Notes under the pieces: generated by a model | The model's database searches: none | What the model was told of the DNA's origin: nothing | Seen by the model: only the letters and a program-made list of their open reading frames with translations | Translations under genes and position numbers: made by a program | Source of the DNA: SBAX01 sp964421865 | GTDB taxonomy: Bacteria > Planctomycetota > Phycisphaerae > UBA1845 | Length of the DNA: 22,333 nt | Direction: 5' to 3' | NCBI GenBank assembly: GCA_964421865.1 | Contig: CAYQZH010000030.1 | Span: 1 to 22,333 of the forward strand | In this document: positions 1 to 6,931 of the stretch, in pieces | Numbering within the stretch: position 1 is the stretch's first letter | Layout of the letters: each line of letters opens with the position of its first letter

Positions 1-78
1 GATCCCTTGTCCACGCTAAACACCAACCTGTTGGAACAACAGTGGACAGTCTATACCCGACGAACCTCCGCAATGCTC

Positions 79-102
79 AAGAGCCCCGGCGCGCCGGGAC
101 CT
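79..102. repeat. GC palindrome, copy 1
   Basis: Read on the minus strand the block GGTCCCGGCGCGCCGGG is followed by GCTCTTGAG. It matches copy 2 (20024-20049) at about 22 of 24 positions and also lies just after a gene end in the direction of transcription. The window edge beside it (8-48) contains nested inverted repeats TGTCCAC/GTGGACA and CCAAC/GTTGG but no supported gene. Confidence 0.5.
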
Positions 103-201
103 TCAGCAGTGGCACACCGATCAGTGCACCCAGCCTCACTCACAGTCGGTGGGGCAAGTGAACGCATCCTCGCCGCGGTCGCAGAAGCGCCCGCCGGCCC
201 C

Positions 202-996
202 TCAGTTACAAGCGCCGCCCGCGCAAACGCAGTCCTCGGGACAGTTGATGCCATTCTCGCCGAAGCCAGAGTCGCAGCGCCCGTCGCCGCAGCAGGCGCC
301 CGCTGTGACGGACGACGCGCAGCAGGGGATCCCCCCCGCGACGGTCGGACCGCAGTCGCTGGGACAGCTACACGGGGTCTCGCCGCAATCGCAAACCCCG
401 TTGGGGCAGTGCGGAGGACCGCAGTCGACGGGGCAGTTGCACGCGTTCTCGCCCGGTTGGCAGACAGCGTCGCCGCAGCACGGGCCGCAGTCCTGAGGGC
501 AGTGACACGCACCCTCGCAGGAATCGCAAACCCCATTCCCACAGTGCTCACCGCAGTCCTGAGGGCAGATGCATGGAGTCTCGCCGCAGTTGCAGACCCC
601 GTCTCCGCAGATCCGGGGGCAGTCGATGGCACAGGTGGCGCAGGTTTCGCCGACCGCCGCGCAGCAGATCCCGTCGCCGCACAAGAGGACCGAGTCGGCC
701 GCTGTACCCGGACCGCAGTCCGCCGGACAATTGCAAATGTTCTCACCGTGCGTGAAGTTGTTCGCGGTTCCTCCCTCAGTGCCCGCGTCGCAGCATCCAT
801 CGCCGCAGCTCACAGCGCAGTCCTGGGGACAGGTACACGAGGTCTCGCCGCAATCGCAGACGAGGTTTCCACAGTGCGCACCGCAGTCGACGGGGCAGTT
901 GCACGAGTCCTCGCCCCGTTGGCAGACAGCGTTGCCGCAGATCGGCCCGCAGGTCCGCTGCTCAGCGACTGGGATTCCCCGGCCAAATTGATTCAT
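202..996 (-). CDS. Cys-rich repeat segment downstream of the TAG
   Basis: This open stretch holds nine full repeats of 20-40 residues, for example CGDGVCNCGETPCICPQDCG, separated by short variable linkers. One repeat carries a longer insert (GTEGGTANNFTHGEN). Six Cys per unit suggests three disulphides or a metal-binding knot, so an extracytoplasmic location is expected. The segment has no signal peptide of its own and no obvious ribosome site before the Met at 996; it makes sense only as the continuation of the segment that starts at 1239. The long plus-strand reading frame opposite it is a shadow of the repeat composition. Confidence 0.5.
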   Translation of the reverse strand: MNQFGRGIPVAEQRTCGPICGNAVCQRGEDSCNCPVDCGAHCGNLVCDCGETSCTCPQDCAVSCGDGCCDAGTEGGTANNFTHGENICNCPADCGPGTAADSVLLCGDGICCAAVGETCATCAIDCPRICGDGVCNCGETPCICPQDCGEHCGNGVCDSCEGACHCPQDCGPCCGDAVCQPGENACNCPVDCGPPHCPNGVCDCGETPCSCPSDCGPTVAGGIPCCASSVTAGACCGDGRCDSGFGENGINCPEDCVCAGGACN

Positions 997-1023
997 GATG
1001 CAGGACGAACACTCCGGCGTGAT

Positions 1024-1239
1024 CTACCCGGAGCGGACGTACGGCTCGACGACCCTTGACGCCACCTTCACTCCCCCGTTTTTGGTTCTGTAAGGTAAGC
1101 CGGCTGAATACGCGGCCTGGGCCTGAAGCTGAACCGCTCGACACTCCGGCGACCCGACATCGCCCGCATTCTGGGCACGGACCTCCGCCGCAAACAATCC
1201 CATGACCGCAAGAAACATCGCTGTGGAAAATCTGTACAT
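1024..1239 (-). CDS. N-terminal segment of the Cys-rich secreted protein (signal peptide)
   Basis: This 71-codon segment begins MYRFSTAMFLAVMGLFAAEVRAQ, a clear Sec signal peptide with an Ala-Gln-type cleavage site. It continues with a short mature part holding a single Cys and stops at TAG. Upstream in-frame codons to 1368 are unlikely to be used because a good ribosome site (AAAAGGAG, then about nine bases) points to 1239. As it stands it would give a peptide of roughly 50 mature residues. It is best read as the front end of the interrupted gene. Confidence 0.5.
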   Translation of the reverse strand: MYRFSTAMFLAVMGLFAAEVRAQNAGDVGSPECRAVQLQAQAAYSAGLPYRTKNGGVKVASRVVEPYVRSG

Positions 1240-1328
1240 CTTTTTTCTCCTTTTGGACGCCGCGGCCAACGCCACGCTCGTCTCACTCCGCCCATGCACT
1301 ATCCCAGTTGACTGCCCAAACACGCCCC

Positions 1329-1356
1329 ATCTTACCGATTTCACAGCCTTTTGCAA
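1329..1356 (-). promoter_or_regulatory. Candidate sigma70 promoter for the Cys-rich protein
   Basis: On the minus strand TTGCAA (1351-1356) and TAAGAT (1329-1334) are separated by 16 bases. The predicted start would leave a leader of about 80 bases before the ATG at 1239. This is a by-eye match only. Confidence 0.35.
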
Positions 1357-1549
1357 CACGTTCACCACGGCCTTACGGCTTTTTTTCGAGGGCTAGGCCA
1401 TCTAGTTTTACTAAAGCCTTGCTGACGCTTCGGGAATCGGCGTCTTGGTCGACACGCCGACTTCGCGCTATGATACCCGATCCCCGTTCTTGTGCTCGCA
1501 AACATGGATCCAGGCTGTTGGGCGTATAGTGGCAAGTTGCCGATTTTGT

Positions 1550-1569
1550 GACCGACTGGAAAGTCGGTC
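1550..1569. repeat. 8-bp stem hairpin after the cytochrome gene
   Basis: GACCGACT (1550-1557) and AGTCGGTC (1562-1569) form a perfect inverted repeat with a 4-base loop. It starts six bases beyond the cytochrome stop codon. There is no T-run after it on the minus strand, so it could be a weak terminator, an RNA-stabilising hairpin or a REP-like unit. The rest of 1369-1574 shows no supported gene. Confidence 0.4.
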
Positions 1570-1574
1570 CCACG

Positions 1575-3005
1575 TTATTGCGGAAGACTGGCGGCGTAAG
1601 CGCTGATATCGGCGGCGAACCGCGCGCTCCAGCCAAGCAGGTCGGTCGCCGGCATCGGCGTTCCAGGGTGGCCGAAGCGGACCTTGTGCAGAAACTCCCA
1701 CGGGTTCGCGTTGGCGACGGTCCCGACGTACGACGGTGTGGGACCGGTGCTGAAATTGATGAGCGTGCCGTCCTCGCCGTGGCACCCGGCACACGTTGTG
1801 AGGTAGGGGAACTGTCCGGTGAACTCGTCTCCGATGAAGGACCCGCCGGGAGTGATGTAATCATCGGTGTCCACGACGCTCGCCGACGTGAACTTCACGA
1901 CGTCCCATAGATCGCGCTCGGACATGCCGAACGCGTCCATGTTGTGTCCGTTGGGCACCGTCACCGGATCGGCCTTGAGCAGATCGAACATCTGACGCGG
2001 ATTCAACGTCGTGCCGAACACACCACGAATGCCGGTGAAATGGCTCCCGCTTCCGTAGGCGCCGTCAAGCCCCTTGTAGTCCCAGCCGTGGCATTCCTTA
2101 CAGCGGAAGGTGGCACTGCCGGTCTGCTGCCCGATGTCGGGATAGAGCGGATGGTCGCCGGTCGGTGGGGGCGTCCCGTTCACGTCCCACCAGCGGTCAT
2201 AAAGCGCCCCGCCGCGGACGGCGTCGGCCAAAACAAACCCGGCCGGAAACGCAGCCGTCGGACCCGTGCGGACGCCGACCCATGCCCCGACGTCATCGAG
2301 TGACACCGCCCCATCGTCCTCGAAGTCCACGTACTCACAGCCCGCTCCCACGGCAGGGTCGCTTCCGTTGAAACATCGTTGCAGGCCCGCGAGATCCTCC
2401 AGGTCGACATCGCCGTCACCATCCGCGTCCCCCGGGCGGGCAAAGCCGATCGTCGCATGGGTCGCGTAATAGCGGTCGCCGATGTTGACCTGGGCGTTGT
2501 TCACCGCGTTGCCCGCGGTGAAGAAGGTGAGCGAACCGACGTCGCCCAGTGGCGCCTGCCAGGCGAGAGTGAACTGGTACGAGCCGCCGTTGGCGGTCCA
2601 ATGGCTAATGGAGTCGTCGAGGCCGTCGCGGGTGTGGGTGACGTAGTCGGTCGCTGCGCCGTTGTCAGCGAAGTCGGTGTGGATGGCGTCTCGCAGCAGA
2701 AAGGACCCCATGTGGCCCGCGCCGGTTTCAGCGCTGATCTCAAAACCCGCGCCTTTTTGTTCGGGGTCGGTGACGCGGACGGTCAGGTCATAGACGACGC
2801 CGGCGCGGTATCGTTGCGGAGCGCCGAGTAGTTCGACGCGTCCGGGGCCCTCGTTGAACACGTGACAGGTGGTGCAGTTCTGGCCGCTTCCGGCCGGACC
2901 CCCGGAGTATCCCGCGTCCGCGCCGTTTTTCGAAGCCAATGCTGCCGGCAGAACGGCGATCCCCGTGGCGACGAGGATGACCGCGACGTAGGTCCTGTAG
3001 CCCAT
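1575..3005 (-). CDS. Secreted three-haem cytochrome c with Reeler-like and EF-hand-like regions
   Basis: This 476-residue exported electron-transfer protein starts with a signal peptide (MGYRTYVAVILVATGIAVLPAALA region). Three CxxCH haem sites are visible: CTTCH near 44-48, CKECH near 302-306 and CAGCH near 405-409. Between the first and second lies a beta-rich Reeler/'choice-of-anchor V'-like domain (about 50-190), then a GDADGDGDVDLEDLAGLQ-type dockerin/EF-hand segment (about 192-245). The C-terminal half resembles a dihaem cytochrome c module, with GTPMPA as a likely Met ligand site. The ATG at 3005 is preferred over an in-frame TTG at 3068, because that TTG falls inside the -35 box of a good promoter and 3005 puts the signal peptide at the N-terminus. 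Domain names come from remembered families; the electron partner is unknown. Confidence 0.8.
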   Translation of the reverse strand: MGYRTYVAVILVATGIAVLPAALASKNGADAGYSGGPAGSGQNCTTCHVFNEGPGRVELLGAPQRYRAGVVYDLTVRVTDPEQKGAGFEISAETGAGHMGSFLLRDAIHTDFADNGAATDYVTHTRDGLDDSISHWTANGGSYQFTLAWQAPLGDVGSLTFFTAGNAVNNAQVNIGDRYYATHATIGFARPGDADGDGDVDLEDLAGLQRCFNGSDPAVGAGCEYVDFEDDGAVSLDDVGAWVGVRTGPTAAFPAGFVLADAVRGGALYDRWWDVNGTPPPTGDHPLYPDIGQQTGSATFRCKECHGWDYKGLDGAYGSGSHFTGIRGVFGTTLNPRQMFDLLKADPVTVPNGHNMDAFGMSERDLWDVVKFTSASVVDTDDYITPGGSFIGDEFTGQFPYLTTCAGCHGEDGTLINFSTGPTPSYVGTVANANPWEFLHKVRFGHPGTPMPATDLLGWSARFAADISAYAASLPQ

Positions 3006-3039
3006 TGAGACGAGTCCCCCCCTTCTCCCGGTCTTTCTT

Positions 3040-3068
3040 ATGGTATCGCTCACGGAGGACGGATTCAA
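3040..3068 (-). promoter_or_regulatory. Sigma70-like promoter for the cytochrome
   Basis: Minus-strand TTGAAT (3063-3068) and TACCAT (3040-3045) are separated by exactly 17 bases. The leader would be about 28 bases and contains a G-rich ribosome site (AAGGGGGGG) about ten bases before the ATG at 3005. Its position excludes the upstream TTG as a translation start. Confidence 0.45.
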
Positions 3069-3134
3069 CGTCGGGGAAGGGGTCCGATAGTGCTGGGGTC
3101 CGCGTCAGGATTGTGGGTACATTTTTCAGGCGCT

Positions 3135-3240
3135 GGGTGCCCCACCGCTTGCGGTGGGGGNNNNNNNNNNCCATGAGTGCCCGGAGCACGGTTGCTCTAC
3201 TCTGCCGAGTCAGTCCCCCAGCCCAAGGGCTGGGGCACCC
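3135..3240. repeat. Pair of inverted palindromes flanking the scaffold gap
   Basis: The left unit (3135-3159) begins GGGTGCCCCA and folds as CCCCACCGC-TT-GCGGTGGGG. The right unit (3216-3240), read on the other strand, begins with the same ten bases and folds as CCCCAGCCC-TT-GGGCTGGGG. The inner four base pairs differ on both arms in a compensated way. The two units are in opposite orientation with the ten-N gap between them. This fits a REP/BIME-like or IS200/IS605-type palindrome pair on which the assembler stopped. Confidence 0.55.
3161..3170. other. Assembly gap (ten Ns)
   Basis: Ten ambiguous bases mark a scaffold join of unknown true length. Any reading frame drawn across it is meaningless. 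It lies inside the 547-base non-coding stretch 3006-3552, which otherwise holds the cytochrome promoter, the palindrome pair, and the promoter and dyad of the next operon. Confidence 0.95.
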
Positions 3241-3462
3241 AAGGTCAGGGCGTTTGCTTTTACCCCTAAACTTGACGCAGACCCGGTGCCATGGACGCCC
3301 AAGCCGAGCGGCCTGCTGCGCCAATTCGGTGGAAAATGTCGCTGCGTCAGCAGAAACCGGTTGGCGTGCCGGCGGGCGGCGGAACTGTATCGGGCGAGCG
3401 AGCTTTGTGCGCCGGCTCGACCCGGCGCGTTGGGCGCGCATCCTGGCGTGCCGCGTGAATCC

Positions 3463-3491
3463 TTGATTTCAATACCGGCGATTCGTACGAT
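3463..3491 (+). promoter_or_regulatory. Sigma70-like promoter for the TPR-dehydratase operon
   Basis: TTGATT (3463-3468) and TACGAT (3486-3491) are separated by 17 bases. The predicted start near 3498 gives a leader of about 55 bases to the ATG at 3553. An inverted repeat overlaps the start point (next entry). Confidence 0.45.
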
Positions 3492-3518
3492 CTGCCGATT
3501 GAGAATACATCTCGGCAG
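3492..3518. promoter_or_regulatory. Dyad at the predicted transcription start
   Basis: CTGCCGA (3492-3498) and TCGGCAG (3512-3518) form a perfect 7-bp inverted repeat with a 13-base AT-rich centre. It begins right after the -10 box, so it could be a repressor operator or a 5' leader hairpin. Confidence 0.4.
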
Positions 3519-3552
3519 GCGCGCCGAGCGACCGAGATCGAACGGTAAAGAT

Positions 3553-4665
3553 ATGAAGGGCAATAGGATACGATCACGGCAAGGCGTTCGGACGCAGCTT
3601 CCGGCTCTGTTTGGGGCCTTGCTAATCCTGTTCTGTCCCGCGGTTTACGCACAAATCCCGGATTTAAGAGAGGAACCGGTTTCCGCAATCGACGCGTATG
3701 GGAACGTACAGCCTACTTTGCGGGAATGGCGCTCGATAAATGTTTATCAGAATGAGGCCCAGCGGGACGCCCTGCGAGGTTATCAGACGTTCGGGCAGCT
3801 CCTGAGTCAGCGGGGCGGATATGTTCCCTTCGCGCTTCCGGGGGACGTGTGGTCGGTCGCGCGGCGGGCGGCGAGCGGCACGTCCGAAGCACCGAGCGTC
3901 AAGTCGGCCCTATCACCAGCCAAGCAACGGGCGTTCGAGCGCTACGGCGGGTTCGGCAAACGACGACGAGCCGACGATCGCTCCGCGGTTTTCATGAGGC
4001 GATACGGTCTGATCGCCGCGAACTCGCTCAACGCTCCAGTCTATCGGGCGATATCGAAAGGCGGCGGGCTGGTGGATGTGCGCGCGTCGGTGGTGCGAAC
4101 TCCATTTCTGTATTCCGCTGTCGCCGAGGTCGAGCCGGAGGCGCCCACGTTGGATGCTTTGCTGGATCGCGGCGACGCGGGAGCGCAGCAAGGTGCCGCG
4201 GGCGAAGCGTGGGCGCTCTTCCGGGAGGGTAAGTATCGTCGAGCGATGCGGGCGTTTGAATCAGCGGTGACGCTGCAACCCTCCGACGCCGAATCGCGAA
4301 TCGGCGAGGTCTTTTGCTACCTGTCGGTCGGCGCGGGAAGGACGGCGTTGGCGCTTTTGGGCGAGTTGATCCGGCGGGACGTGAACCTGTTTCAGCACGA
4401 CCTGCGCCTGGCCGACCGATATGGAAGCGTTGGGGACGTGAACCAGCTTCGGATTCAGGCGCGGCTCTCCGCCGATAGCGCCGAGCAGAGCGCGGACGCG
4501 AACGCCTTGTACGTGTTCGTGTTGTGGTACGTCGGCGAGCGGGAAGATGCACTTCGGGCGGCTGATTCGCTGGCCAAGCGGGCGCCCGCCAAGGCGTACG
4601 CCACATGGCCGGACAAGATGCGCGCCGCCCGCGCGGCCGAGTCGAGCGTCAACGAGCCACGATAG
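3553..4665 (+). CDS. Exported TPR-type protein of unknown function
   Basis: The 370-residue product begins with a basic N-terminus, a hydrophobic stretch (LPALFGALLILFCPAVYA) and a likely signal peptidase I site before QIPDL. The middle region has no feature I recognise. From about residue 215 the helical sequence AGEAWALFREGKYRRAMRAF followed by ALTLQP-like spacing is typical of tetratricopeptide repeats, with two or three units to the C-terminus. The start at 3553 is chosen because it places the signal peptide at the N-terminus and follows a promoter; the ribosome site (GGTAAAG) is weak. Codons further upstream run into the assembly gap. It ends 34 bases before the nucleotide-sugar dehydratase, so the two are probably co-transcribed and the protein may act in envelope polysaccharide assembly. 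That role is inference from position only. Confidence 0.75.
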   Translation: MKGNRIRSRQGVRTQLPALFGALLILFCPAVYAQIPDLREEPVSAIDAYGNVQPTLREWRSINVYQNEAQRDALRGYQTFGQLLSQRGGYVPFALPGDVWSVARRAASGTSEAPSVKSALSPAKQRAFERYGGFGKRRRADDRSAVFMRRYGLIAANSLNAPVYRAISKGGGLVDVRASVVRTPFLYSAVAEVEPEAPTLDALLDRGDAGAQQGAAGEAWALFREGKYRRAMRAFESAVTLQPSDAESRIGEVFCYLSVGAGRTALALLGELIRRDVNLFQHDLRLADRYGSVGDVNQLRIQARLSADSAEQSADANALYVFVLWYVGEREDALRAADSLAKRAPAKAYATWPDKMRAARAAESSVNEPR

Positions 4666-4699
4666 TCGCGCGGCCGTGCCACCCCGGTTTGAGGCCCAT

Positions 4700-6700
4700 G
4701 TGAGTGATCCAGCGGACAACCCCCACGAACCCTTGCCCGGCGTGGTGATCCGCTACCGCACGGCGTTGGTGGTCGCGGCGCACGGGCTTCTGTTCGCTCT
4801 CGCACTCCTGGCGGCGTTTCTCCTGGCCTACAACTTCCACTGGGTCGTGCGATCGGCGGACGACAAGTACGTCTGGTTTGACGACCTGTATCTGCCTCTT
4901 TTGGCGTTGGCGTTGCCGCTGAAGCTGTGGGTGTTTCATTGGACGCGGCAATACCACGGGTCGTGGCGGTACGTCGGACTGCGCGACCTGTTCGGGGTCA
5001 TGAGCGCGTCGTTGGGGGGGACGTTCCTGTTCCTCACCGCCTACTTCATCCTCGAAAACGCGTGGCAAGCAGCGACCGGACACACGTTGATCGACACCTG
5101 GCCCGTGCCGAACCTCCGCCAGTCGTCGGTCTTTTCGCTCGATCTCGCCGCGACCATCGCCGTTGTCGCGGTGGCGAGGATTCTGGTGCGGTTCTACTAT
5201 GAAGACATCCAGCCCCGACGGGCGGTGAATCCGCGACGGGCGTTGATCTGCGGGGCGGGGGACGCGGGTGAGGCCGTTCTCCGCGAAATCCTGCGGATGC
5301 GGCGCGAGCGGTACCTTTGCGTGGGGTTCCTGGACGACGAGGTCCCGCAACTGCACGGGCGCATCCACGACGTGGAAATCCTGGGTCGAACGTCGCAAAT
5401 CCGGGACATCGCTGAGCAATTCGACATCGCGGAGGTGTTGATCGCCCTGCCCAAGGCCACCCCGAAGATGATCCGCGCCCTCGTCGAGCGCTGCGAAGGG
5501 ACGGGCGTGCTCTTTCGCACCATGCCCGCGATCAGCGACGTGATCGAGGGGCGGGTGCAGGTCAGTCGAATCCGCAACGTGGACATCGCCGACCTTCTGG
5601 GGCGGGAACTGGTGGAACTCGACACCGAACAGATCGGCCGGCAGCTTCGGGGAAAGCGCGTACTGGTCACGGGCGCGGGAGGAAGCATCGGATCGCAGAT
5701 GTGCCGGCAGATTGCGGCGTTCGGTCCGAAGCGACTGATTCTCGTCGAACAGGCGGAGAACAACTTGTTCGAGATCGACCGCGAGCTGCGGGCCTCGCAC
5801 ACGGGTTTGGATGTCGTGCCGTACGTGGCCGACATCACCGACCGAGCGAGGATCGCGGCGATCTTTGAGCAAGAGCGGCCGGCGGCGGTGTTCCACGCCG
5901 CGGCGCACAAGCACGTCCCGATGATGGAGATCAACCCGGGCGAGGCCGTGAAAAACAACATCGCCGGGACGATGGTCGTCGCGGACGCGTGTCTCGCCGC
6001 GCAGGTGCAGAAGATGGTGATGATCTCCACGGACAAAGCCGTCAACCCCACGAGCATCATGGGCTGCACGAAACGCGTGGCGGAGATGTACGTTCAGGGA
6101 TTGACCGGCGCGGGAGTGACACAGTTTGTCACCGTCCGATTCGGCAACGTGCTGGGGAGCAGCGGCAGCGTCGTGCCGATTTTCCAGGAGCAGATCGCCC
6201 GCGGCGGACCGGTGACGGTGACGCACCCGGCCATGACGCGCTACTTCATGACCATTCCCGAGGCCGCCCAACTGGTGCTCCAGGCGGGGACGATGGGCAG
6301 GGGCGGGGAAATCTACATGCTGCACATGGGCGAGCCGGTGTGGATCGTCGATCTGGCGCGGGACATGATTACGCTGAGCGGGCTGCGACCGGACCTCGAC
6401 ATCGAGATCGTCTTCAGCGGCAAACGGCCTGGGGAGAAGCTGTTCGAAGAGCTGCTGAGCGTGGGCGAGGACATCGGTGATACGTCGCATCCCAAAATCA
6501 TGATTTGGAAACACCGCCCGGAGGACCGCGAGGCCGTGTGCCGCGGGGTCGAACGATTGATCGCCCTGGCCGACGCCTTCGCCAACGGACAAATCCAGGC
6601 GGAACTCAAGCGCATCGTGCCCGAATACTCGCCGGATGTGGAAGAGAGGGGCGATCCCGCACAGCCGCGACTCGCACCCTCGGTCAGCACCGCTCCGTAG
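4700..6700 (+). CDS. Membrane-bound UDP-sugar 4,6-dehydratase (CapD/PglF/WbpM family)
   Basis: The 666-residue protein has four hydrophobic segments near its N-terminus (about 19-46, 63-79, 100-118, 145-162), then a CoA-binding-like Rossmann fold beginning ICGAGDAGEA (about 183), then the catalytic SDR domain. The NAD site TGAGGSIG is at about 324-331. The catalytic block STDKAVNPTSIMGCTKR (about 443-459) shows the Asp-Lys pair and the Met in place of Tyr that mark inverting 4,6-dehydratases of the PglF/WbpM/FlaA1 group. The known reaction is conversion of UDP-GlcNAc-type sugars to 4-keto-6-deoxy sugars for glycans or glycoproteins. The GTG at 4700 is chosen because GAGG lies five bases before it; the long upstream in-frame extension overlaps the TPR gene. 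Exact substrate cannot be told. A 647-codon minus-strand frame opposite is a shadow. Confidence 0.9.
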   Translation: MSDPADNPHEPLPGVVIRYRTALVVAAHGLLFALALLAAFLLAYNFHWVVRSADDKYVWFDDLYLPLLALALPLKLWVFHWTRQYHGSWRYVGLRDLFGVMSASLGGTFLFLTAYFILENAWQAATGHTLIDTWPVPNLRQSSVFSLDLAATIAVVAVARILVRFYYEDIQPRRAVNPRRALICGAGDAGEAVLREILRMRRERYLCVGFLDDEVPQLHGRIHDVEILGRTSQIRDIAEQFDIAEVLIALPKATPKMIRALVERCEGTGVLFRTMPAISDVIEGRVQVSRIRNVDIADLLGRELVELDTEQIGRQLRGKRVLVTGAGGSIGSQMCRQIAAFGPKRLILVEQAENNLFEIDRELRASHTGLDVVPYVADITDRARIAAIFEQERPAAVFHAAAHKHVPMMEINPGEAVKNNIAGTMVVADACLAAQVQKMVMISTDKAVNPTSIMGCTKRVAEMYVQGLTGAGVTQFVTVRFGNVLGSSGSVVPIFQEQIARGGPVTVTHPAMTRYFMTIPEAAQLVLQAGTMGRGGEIYMLHMGEPVWIVDLARDMITLSGLRPDLDIEIVFSGKRPGEKLFEELLSVGEDIGDTSHPKIMIWKHRPEDREAVCRGVERLIALADAFANGQIQAELKRIVPEYSPDVEERGDPAQPRLAPSVSTAP

Positions 6701-6714
6701 CCGCCCCCGTCGTT

Positions 6715-6748
6715 CTCCAACCGCCTACCGGGCAGCGTGGAGGTTGGA
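6715..6748. repeat. Inverted repeat after the dehydratase gene
   Basis: TCCAACC (6716-6722) pairs with GGTTGGA (6742-6748) across a 19-base loop, 15 bases after the stop. No T-run follows, so it is only a weak terminator candidate. The rest of 6701-6931 contains a TACAATTGTA palindrome (6794-6803) and a TAGAAT hexamer (6903-6908) that could be a -10 box for the next gene. Confidence 0.25.
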
Positions 6749-6931
6749 ATCATCCGAGGGTCTTGGCAGCCTGTCTGCCGCTCGCCACTGATGTACAATT
6801 GTAGCCTCATCCGGTTGCAACAGCGGGACCTTGTCGGGATAGGAGCGCGCCCCGGATGATTTGACGATCAGGGTGAGCTGCGGGTTCCCGGGTCTTGGTT
6901 CATAGAATCACGCCCGCGGGGTGGGCCGGTC

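Larger units (their letters stand above)
136..1239 (-). pseudogene. Secreted Cys-rich repeat protein interrupted by in-frame TAG and TGA
   Basis: Read from the ATG at 1239 toward lower coordinates, one reading frame encodes a signal peptide and then about ten cysteine-rich repeats. It is broken by a TAG (1024-1026) and a TGA (202-204) before a final TGA (136-138). All three segments are in the same frame, so no frameshift is needed to join them. Residues right after the TAG (ITPECSSC) and right after the first TGA (GRFCDRGEDAFTCPTDCE) keep the Cys-rich character, so the stops look like later point changes. Each repeat resembles CGDGxCxxGExxCxCPxDC. Similar repeats occur, from memory, in secreted proteins of Planctomycetota, Myxococcota and some archaea; their function is not known to me. 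A GGAG ribosome site lies about nine bases before the ATG. Other genes here end in TAG and TGA, so the code is standard. Sequencing error or readthrough cannot be excluded. Confidence 0.6.

Noticed and set aside
202..204. UGA read as Gly or Trp by an alternative genetic code
   Set aside because: Several intact genes in the window (for example rsmE and the GNAT gene) end in TGA at their normal family ends.
7..1059. 350-codon plus-strand frame opposite the Cys-rich repeats
   Set aside because: Its Ala/Val-rich repetitive sequence is the antisense shadow of the repeat array; the minus strand has a signal peptide, ribosome site and coherent repeats.
3135..3240. CRISPR array or attachment site
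   Set aside because: Only two units, in inverted orientation and with changed arms; no regular spacers or cas genes.
3154..3552. N-terminal extension of the TPR protein frame across the Ns
   Set aside because: It begins in the assembly gap, would bury the signal peptide, and overlaps palindromes and a promoter.
4649..6592. 647-codon minus-strand frame
   Set aside because: It lies exactly opposite the dehydratase gene, is full of His/Arg/Asp of the kind produced by antisense GC-rich codons, and has no motif.
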